Of a DNA stretch of 9,225 nucleotides, positions 4,788 to 9,225 are shown piece after piece (the first letter of the stretch is position 1; each line of letters opens with the position of its first letter). The notes below the pieces were generated by a model. The model was given only the letters and a program-made list of their open reading frames with translations, searched no databases and was not told the origin of the DNA. This stretch comes from DATLFI01 sp035524895 (lineage in GTDB: Bacteria > Acidobacteriota > Thermoanaerobaculia > Multivoradales > Multivoraceae): contig DATLFI010000433.1 in NCBI GenBank assembly GCA_035524895.1, positions 1-9,225 of the forward strand, in the 5' to 3' direction. The translations under genes and the position numbers were made by a program.

Positions 4788-6563
4788 TCAGAGCTGGGGA
4801 GCGACCCTGCGAGGCGCGTCCTCGCCGTAGCCGATGCCGTCGATGCCGCGGAAGCGGTTCGGGCCGACGGCGCGGAGGCAGCGGTTGCGCCCAGCGGACT
4901 TGGCCGCGTAGAGCGCGCGGTCGGCGAGCTCGAACAGGTCGTCTTCCTTCTTGACGACCAGCTCTGGGGTGGCGGCGACGCCGGCGCTGATGGTCGGCGT
5001 GATCACACCACCGCCCGCGACGACCACGGCCGTCGCCTCGACCGCGAGGCGAAGCTGCTCGGCCACTTGGAGCGCTTCCTCGCCCGTGGCGCCGGGCAGC
5101 AGCACCACGAACTCCTCGCCGCCCCAGCGACAACAGAGTCGATCGTCCCCGCCGAGCTCCGAGAGCAGGACCGCCGCGACATGGCTGAGCGCGTGGTCGC
5201 CGGCGAGGTGGCCGAAGCTGTCGTTGATCGCCTTGAAGCGATCGAGGTCGAGCACCACCAGGGCGAGCGTGCCGCCCTCCTCTTGGATGCGGGGCAGCTC
5301 GCGAGCCAGGCGGTCCTCGAGCACCTTTCGGCGCACCAGTTTGGTCAGCGGGTCCTCCGCCGCCTCGCGTCGCAGCCAGAGGCGCTCGAGCTGGCTGCCG
5401 AGCTGGCCGAGCAGGTGATCGAGCAGCTCGAGGTCGGCAGGGGCGACCTTGCGTCCGTCGCACCACAGCTTGACCGTGCCCAGGCCGCGGTCCTGTGCGC
5501 GCAGCTCCCGTTCCACGATCAGCCAGGGGCGGCGGCGCTGGATGCCTGCTGCCGCTGGGCGCGGGTACGGGCTGGGTGTCGCCGGCGTCTGGACCAGCTC
5601 GCGGGTGCGCTGGGCCGAGAGCACCGGAGGATGGTCGAAGGCCGGATCCAGGCGCAGCTCCAGCCATTCGTAGTCGAGGATCGCGGCGATCTCGAGCTGG
5701 ATCCTCGAGGCCAGCGTTCCGCTCCGGGGGGCGACGGTCGCGCCGAGCGCGACCAGCCGTTCCAGCTCGCGCACCGAACGAGTGAGCTCCTCGCCGCGCG
5801 CCGCCTGCACACCGGCGATCGCGGCCAGCCCCGCGAGAGTGATGGCCACGGGCAACAACGCCGGCCAGCCTGCCGACAGCAGGCGCAGCGCGGCGAGACC
5901 GAGCGCCCATCCCAGTCCGTCCCAGACCGCGCCCAGAGCCTCGCGTGGCCAGGGCGGATCGCCCATGGGCAGGCCGCGCCCGAGCGCCGGCAGCCTTTCG
6001 ATTAGGCGCGCACCGCCCGAGAACAGAGCGACGGAGAGCATCTCGCGCGGCAACGAGGAAGTCACGGCGCTGCCGGCGACGTCGAGGAGCGGCAGGGAAG
6101 CCACCCAGGCAGCGGTCGCTAGCCCCAACGCGTCGGCGGTGCGGCGCAGGGCGCCGCGCCGGTCGCGCGAGGCTGCGCTGTCGCTGGCCACGGGCCGGTG
6201 GAGCCGGTAGCGGGTGGTGGAGCACAGGAAGGCGCCACCCGCGACTGCCCAGGCACAGGCTGCTGGCCCCGCGGCGGCGGCTGCCAGCGGCGCGACGAAG
6301 GCGCCGAGACCAAGGCTCCCGGCGCCGAGCGGCCGGTAGAGCCCCGCCAGCGCGAGCGGCGCGAGAGCCGCCGCTGCGACGAGGGCTCGCGCTGGCGCTG
6401 TTTCCTGGAGCAGCAGCCAGACCAACAACACGCCGCTCCCCGTGGCGAGGATCGGACCGAGCAGGAGGCCCGGCGAAGCCCATGGCCCCTCGAGAGCGTT
6501 GGCCGGACCATCCGCGTCCTGCTTCTGGGACACGCGGGCGTCCCGCGGTGTGGGGGCGGTCAT
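4788..6563 (-). CDS. Membrane diguanylate cyclase (GGDEF domain)
   Basis: It is predicted to make cyclic di-GMP from two GTP at the inner membrane. The 591 residues begin with a polar tail (1-30). A hydrophobic region follows with about six membrane segments: near 32-52, 58-76, 84-113, 146-167, a weaker one near 176-188, and 213-252, the last perhaps two helices. A linker of about 255-400 follows, possibly a degenerate GAF-like sensor; this is uncertain. The GGDEF domain covers about 402-575: DPLTKLVRRKVLEDRL (404-419), metal-binding LDLDRFKAINDSFGHLAGD (438-456) and active-site RWGGEEF (479-485). The usual RxxD product-inhibition site, nine to six residues before GGEEF, reads GDDR, so it is absent. 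The start is the ATG at 6561-6563 without a Shine-Dalgarno; a GTG 10 codons in is an alternative. It diverges from mglB. The signal sensed by the membrane part is unknown. Confidence 0.92.
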   Translation of the reverse strand: MTAPTPRDARVSQKQDADGPANALEGPWASPGLLLGPILATGSGVLLVWLLLQETAPARALVAAAALAPLALAGLYRPLGAGSLGLGAFVAPLAAAAAGPAACAWAVAGGAFLCSTTRYRLHRPVASDSAASRDRRGALRRTADALGLATAAWVASLPLLDVAGSAVTSSLPREMLSVALFSGGARLIERLPALGRGLPMGDPPWPREALGAVWDGLGWALGLAALRLLSAGWPALLPVAITLAGLAAIAGVQAARGEELTRSVRELERLVALGATVAPRSGTLASRIQLEIAAILDYEWLELRLDPAFDHPPVLSAQRTRELVQTPATPSPYPRPAAAGIQRRRPWLIVERELRAQDRGLGTVKLWCDGRKVAPADLELLDHLLGQLGSQLERLWLRREAAEDPLTKLVRRKVLEDRLARELPRIQEEGGTLALVVLDLDRFKAINDSFGHLAGDHALSHVAAVLLSELGGDDRLCCRWGGEEFVVLLPGATGEEALQVAEQLRLAVEATAVVVAGGGVITPTISAGVAATPELVVKKEDDLFELADRALYAAKSAGRNRCLRAVGPNRFRGIDGIGYGEDAPRRVAPQL

Positions 6564-6851
6564 GGCGCGCCGCGAACCCTATGACCCGGAGCGGGCTCTG
6601 CCAAGCGGCCCCGACGGTGCCGGGTCGCTTGCCCCCTTCAAATGGCATAGACTCTCGCAGCTTCGGCGAGCTCTCCCGCAAATCGTCTGGAAGTGCGATC
6701 GCGCGCGGGCCGGCGTTTGTCGGGCTCCGGCGACTCGGCGGGAGGCCTGCCGGCGGTGGCCAGAAGGCTCCTCGGCCTGCCATCGCTTCGATCCCATCGC
6801 GGCGACATGGGCGCGCCGCTCCGCGACCAGCGCACCAGGGACACAGGTCGA
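6564..6851. promoter_or_regulatory. Divergent region between diguanylate cyclase and mglB
   Basis: These 288 bp hold no convincing gene. For the cyclase (minus strand) TTGGCA (6599-6604) and CATAGG (6578-6583) resemble -35 and -10 hexamers, but the spacing is 15 nt. The implied leader is under 10 nt, which would fit its missing ribosome binding site. For mglB (plus strand) TAGACT (6648-6653) is a possible -10 in a locally less GC-rich patch (6635-6665), without a good -35. A shared control region for both genes is possible but unproven. Confidence 0.3.
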
Positions 6852-7343
6852 ATGCCACCCGCGAACTTCGTCATCTATCAGGAGGACTTTCAGAACATCG
6901 AGGACGTCCTGAAGCGTCTTCGACACGACGCGAGTGCTCGCGCCATCTTCCTGATCGACAAGACGGGACAGCAGATCGCGGCGGCGGGCGAGCTGGAGCA
7001 GTTCGATACCACCTCGCTGGCTTCGCTCACCGCCGGCAACGTCGCGGCCACCGACGGTCTCGCGAAGCTGATCGGCGAGCGTGAGTTCTCGGTGCTGTTC
7101 CACGAGGGGCAGCAAGACCACATCCATATCTCGATCGTCGCCAAGCGCGCGATCCTGCTGGTCATTTTCGACGATCGGTCGTCGCTCGGGCTGGTGCGGC
7201 TGCGGGTGAAGCGCGCCGCCGGCGAGATGGATCGGATTTTCGAGCAGATGAGCACTCGGGACTCGGGTGCCGACGGCCGTCCTTCGGTGAGCCCGTTCGC
7301 CGAGATAACCGACGAGGACATCGACGCTCTGTTCAGCGAATAG
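6852..7343 (+). CDS. mglB: Roadblock/LC7 protein MglB, GAP partner of MglA
   Basis: In Myxococcus, MglB is a homodimeric roadblock protein that stimulates GTP hydrolysis by MglA and marks the lagging cell pole. This 163-residue product matches that family over its full length: VIYQEDFQNIEDVLKRL (7-23), AIFLIDKTGQQIAAAG (31-46), DTTSLASLTAGNVAA (52-66), GLAKLIGEREFSVLFHEG (69-86) and LVIFDDRSSLGLVRLRVK (103-120). It ends with the acidic PFAEITDEDIDALFSE (148-163), equivalent to the C-terminal helix of Myxococcus MglB that contacts MglA. The ATG at 6852 aligns with the short N terminus of that protein (a few residues before the YxEDF segment), so longer upstream starts are rejected; the ribosome binding site (AGGT, 6845-6848) is weak. 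It lies 110 bp upstream of mglA, in the Myxococcus gene order. Confidence 0.94.
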   Translation: MPPANFVIYQEDFQNIEDVLKRLRHDASARAIFLIDKTGQQIAAAGELEQFDTTSLASLTAGNVAATDGLAKLIGEREFSVLFHEGQQDHIHISIVAKRAILLVIFDDRSSLGLVRLRVKRAAGEMDRIFEQMSTRDSGADGRPSVSPFAEITDEDIDALFSE

Positions 7344-7453
7344 CCTTGGCGAGGGGCGCGGGGCAGCGCCGGCGATTCGGCGGGAAGGGCTAGAGGCGCC
7401 GCCGGGTCTGGCCGATGGGCTCGGCTGTCGTGGCGCCGGGGTCGCAGGCGACC

Positions 7454-8038
7454 ATGACGTTCATCAACTACGCCAACCGCGAGATCAACTGCAAGATCGT
7501 CTACTACGGCCCCGGGCTCGGCGGCAAGACGAGCAACCTGCACTACATCTACGAGAAGACCTCACCCGATTCGCGCGGCAAGATGATCTCGCTCGCCACC
7601 GAGGCCGACCGCACCCTCTTCTTCGACTTCCTGCCTCTAGATCTCGGCACGGTCCGCGGGTTCACCACCCGATTCCATCTCTACACGGTTCCTGGCCAGG
7701 TCTTCTACGACGCCAGCCGCAAGCTGATCCTCAAGGGCGTAGACGGCGTGGTCTTCGTGGCCGACTCCCAGTCCGAGCGCATGGACGCCAACATCGAGTC
7801 GATACGCAACCTCGAAGAGAGCTTGCGCGAGCAAGGCTACGACCTTCGCGCGGTGCCGTACGCGCTCCAGTTCAACAAGCGGGACCTGCGCAACGTGGCT
7901 CCGGTCGATCAAATGTACCGGACGCTCAACTTCAAGCGCGAGCCCACCTTCGAGGCCGTGGCGACCCAGGGCGTTGGCGTGTTCGACACGTTGAAGGCCG
8001 TGGCGCGCTTGGTGCTCAAGGAGCTCAACAAGCGCTGA
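7454..8038 (+). CDS. mglA: Ras-like cell-polarity GTPase MglA
   Basis: MglA is a small cytoplasmic GTPase that, in its GTP form, gathers at the leading pole and directs motility and polarity. This 194-residue product is almost the size of Myxococcus MglA (195) and shares its unusual G motifs. The P-loop is GPGLGGKT (19-26). The family-typical TVPGQ (78-82) replaces the usual DxxGQ. NKRD lies at 141-144. Arg53 (ADRTLFFDF) and Gln82, both needed for hydrolysis in MglA, are present, as is Thr78. YDASRKLILKGVDGVVFVAD (85-104) is typical of the family, and GVGVFDTLKAVA (173-184) is the usual C terminus. The ATG at 7454 gives MTFINYANREINCKIVYYG, matching the known N terminus; an ATG at 7415 would add 13 unconserved residues. 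AGG (7446-7448) is the likely ribosome binding site. It probably forms an operon with mglB, although the 110-bp gap could contain processing or regulatory structure. Confidence 0.97.
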   Translation: MTFINYANREINCKIVYYGPGLGGKTSNLHYIYEKTSPDSRGKMISLATEADRTLFFDFLPLDLGTVRGFTTRFHLYTVPGQVFYDASRKLILKGVDGVVFVADSQSERMDANIESIRNLEESLREQGYDLRAVPYALQFNKRDLRNVAPVDQMYRTLNFKREPTFEAVATQGVGVFDTLKAVARLVLKELNKR

Positions 8039-8082
8039 CCTGACGGCGACGAGACGCTTTGCCCCGATAACCGGCGACCCAA

Positions 8083-8099
8083 CGAGCCATCCTGGCTCG
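8083..8099 (+). terminator. Perfect 7-bp hairpin after mglA
   Basis: CGAGCCA (8083-8089), a TCC loop and TGGCTCG (8093-8099) form a compact stem in the 85-bp gap between mglA and the TPR gene, 45 nt after the mglA stop. No T tract follows, so it may be a partial terminator, an mRNA-stabilising stem, or a protein site (CGAGCCA half-sites). It lies 24 nt before the TPR start codon and 15 nt before its ribosome binding site. Confidence 0.4.
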
Positions 8100-8123
8100 C
8101 CCATACCGACTTCCCGAGGAACC

Positions 8124-8753
8124 ATGCCCAAACGCTGGCGAAAAGAGGACGAGACATACCTCAAGCGATATGCGAAGCAGAGGCCCGCAGCCGAGCTGGC
8201 CGAGCGGTTCGGCGTTGCTCTGGAAGACGTCGAGAAGAAGCTGAACCAGCTCGGGCTGACCACCGCGGACGGCCGGCCCGGGAAGGTCGCGGTGCGAGTC
8301 GACCCGGCGATCGAGGTGTTCGCCACCGGGCTGGAGGCGTTTCACGCGCGCAAGTGGGACAAGGCCATCGCGGCGTTCGATCGCGTGCTTGCCGAGAGCG
8401 ACCAGTCGGACCTCCTGGCGCGAACCCGTCTCTACCGCGAGCAGGCCGAGCAGCGCGCGTCGGCAGCGCCGGCTGAGGAGGGGGATCCCTACCTCGAGGC
8501 GGTGGTCGCCAAGAACCGCGGCGACTACGCCGCGGTTCTGGAGGTTTGCGCTCGCGGCGGCCGTCGCGGTAAGGACGAGCGTTTCGCGTATCTGGCGGCC
8601 TCGGCGCTCGCGCTCTCCGGTGACCTCGACGAGGCGGTCAAGGTGCTGCAGCAGGCCATCGAGCTGAATCCCGAGAACCGCGTCCACGCATTTCACGACC
8701 CCGACTTTCGCGTCCTGCGCGGGCACGCCGGCTTCGACGGGCTCTACGAGTAG
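8124..8753 (+). CDS. HTH-like / tetratricopeptide-repeat protein
   Basis: I do not recognise this 209-residue protein by name. The first about 45 residues (RWRKEDETYLKRYAKQR, then AELAERFGVALEDVEKKLNQLGL) look like a short helix-turn-helix or Myb/SANT-like fold, suggesting nucleic-acid or protein binding. Two TPR-like helix pairs follow. One is at about 62-95 (FATGLEAFHARKWDKAIAAF and on); the other at about 153-186, with the classic end AIELNPEN (179-186). The C terminus (HDPDFRVLRGHAGFDGLYE, 191-209) resembles the closing motif of TPR arrays. There is no signal peptide or membrane segment, so it is cytoplasmic. The ATG at 8124 has CGAGGA (8115-8120) a few nt upstream. It is the third plus-strand gene after mglB-mglA and is followed 27 nt later, in the same frame, by glmU. 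A role as an MglA-linked adaptor is possible from position alone. Confidence 0.85.
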   Translation: MPKRWRKEDETYLKRYAKQRPAAELAERFGVALEDVEKKLNQLGLTTADGRPGKVAVRVDPAIEVFATGLEAFHARKWDKAIAAFDRVLAESDQSDLLARTRLYREQAEQRASAAPAEEGDPYLEAVVAKNRGDYAAVLEVCARGGRRGKDERFAYLAASALALSGDLDEAVKVLQQAIELNPENRVHAFHDPDFRVLRGHAGFDGLYE

Positions 8754-8780
8754 GCCGGCGAAGCCCGACCGAACCAAGCG

Positions 8781-9225
8781 GTGCCTTCGCATCCCACAAC
8801 CTCGCCGGCACCTCGCCGGGTAGCGATCGTGCTCGCGGCGGGCCGGGGCGTACGGATGCGCTCTCGGCTGCCCAAGGTGCTGCACCGCGTCGCGGGACGG
8901 CCCGCCGTCGCCTGGGTGGTGGAGGCCGCGCGCAGAGTTGGGTGCGAACGGATCCTGTTGGTGGTGGGACATGGTGCCGGCGAGGTTCGTGCCGCGGTGC
9001 CCGGGCGCGACGTTACCTTCGTCGAGCAGCTCGAGCAGCGGGGCACCGGCGATGCCGTGCTGCGGACGGCGGAGGCCCTCGCGGGGACGGGACCGGCGCT
9101 CGCGCTGGTGCTGTCGGGCGACGCTCCGCTGGTGCGGCCGGCGACGCTCGAACTCCTGATCCGCGAGGCAGCGGCTGGGTGGGGAGCGCTCGCAGTGGCC
9201 CGCCTCGATCCACCGGCCGAGCCTG
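8781..9225 (+). CDS. glmU: GlmU N-terminal part: N-acetylglucosamine-1-phosphate uridyltransferase (cut by window edge)
   Basis: GlmU is bifunctional: it acetylates GlcN-1-P and couples it to UTP to give UDP-GlcNAc for peptidoglycan and LPS. Only the first 148 codons, from the uridyltransferase domain, are present; the frame is still open at the last base. The signature is LAAGRGVRMRSRLPKVLH (18-35), with the catalytic Arg and the Lys in LPKVLH. QLEQRGTGDAV (83-93) corresponds to QxEQxGTxHA in E. coli, with Asp in place of His. LSGDAPLV (111-118) carries the metal-binding Asp. The GTG at 8781 is the only suitable start before the nucleotide-binding loop. It has no clear ribosome binding site and lies 27 nt after the TPR stop, so translational coupling is likely. 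Whether the C-terminal acetyltransferase (left-handed beta-helix) domain is present cannot be seen; without it the protein would be a GlmU-like uridyltransferase only. Confidence 0.9.
   Translation, partial: MPSHPTTSPAPRRVAIVLAAGRGVRMRSRLPKVLHRVAGRPAVAWVVEAARRVGCERILLVVGHGAGEVRAAVPGRDVTFVEQLEQRGTGDAVLRTAEALAGTGPALALVLSGDAPLVRPATLELLIREAAAGWGALAVARLDPPAEP

Noticed and set aside
4545..6005. Plus-strand open frame through tRNA genes and opposite the diguanylate cyclase
   Set aside because: It begins inside tRNA-Arg and is the antisense shadow of a gene with clear GGDEF motifs.
6643..6660. Sigma-54-like promoter TGGCA...CGCAG upstream of mglB
   Set aside because: The GG and GC elements are 11 nt apart rather than 10, and the -12 element lacks the TTGC core.
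4762..6858. Second minus-strand open frame of about 700 codons overlapping the cyclase
   Set aside because: Its composition is dominated by Arg, Pro, Gly and Ala without motifs; the overlapping frame carries the GGDEF signatures.
5945..7084. Plus-strand open frame covering the cyclase/mglB gap and the mglB start
   Set aside because: It is antisense to the cyclase and out of frame with mglB, with no recognisable domain.
8025..8972. Minus-strand open frame opposite the TPR and glmU genes
   Set aside because: It is a shadow of two plus-strand genes with clear family motifs.

Overview
This is a GC-rich (roughly two-thirds G+C), densely packed bacterial chromosome segment. It suggests a Gram-negative, diderm bacterium: there is a signal-peptide-bearing cyclophilin of the periplasmic PpiA type, a family 9 (LPS-core type) heptosyltransferase and a secreted protein. 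A mglB-mglA polarity pair very close to that of Myxococcus, together with the other genes, points to Acidobacteriota, Myxococcota or a related lineage. No phylogenetic search was possible, so this placement is inference. No mobile element, CRISPR array or phage gene was seen; the region looks like core chromosome.

Layout. (1) 45-129: tRNA-Leu(GAG), plus strand, converging on ppiA (242-808, minus), with a hairpin between them. (2) 809-939: divergent gap, then mobA (940-1587, plus). A long bipartite inverted repeat (1588-1650) separates mobA from a convergent minus-strand pair: a secreted protein of unknown function (1860-2429) and a small two-helix membrane protein (1635-1835). The latter lies in the same frame after a single TGA. 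(3) 2608-3693: GT9 heptosyltransferase, plus strand, followed by a membrane-anchored 124-residue protein with short beta-type repeats (3834-4208). (4) 4202-4264: a cluster of hairpins, then a four-gene minus-strand tRNA cluster in transcription order Pro(TGG)-Arg(TCT)-His(GTG)-Arg(CCG). It is driven by a clear TTGACA/17/TACACT promoter at 4737-4765. (5) 4788-6563, minus: a multi-helix membrane diguanylate cyclase with an intact GGEEF and no canonical RxxD inhibitory site. (6) Divergent from it on the plus strand: mglB (6852-7343), mglA (7454-8038), an HTH-like/TPR protein (8124-8753) and the 5' part of glmU (8781 to the window edge).

How the genes may work together. MglA is a Ras-like GTPase and MglB its roadblock-type GAP; together they set cell polarity and motility direction in Myxococcus. 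Here the residues needed for that switch are all visible. The immediate neighbours are a TPR protein and a divergent membrane c-di-GMP synthase. TPR proteins and c-di-GMP proteins are known to connect to MglA circuits in other bacteria, so this 6-8.7 kb neighbourhood is the most interesting part of the window and may be a local polarity/c-di-GMP module. That link is inference from gene order only. The remaining genes are housekeeping (periplasmic folding, molybdenum cofactor nucleotide attachment, LPS core, UDP-GlcNAc synthesis, tRNAs) or unrecognised envelope proteins.
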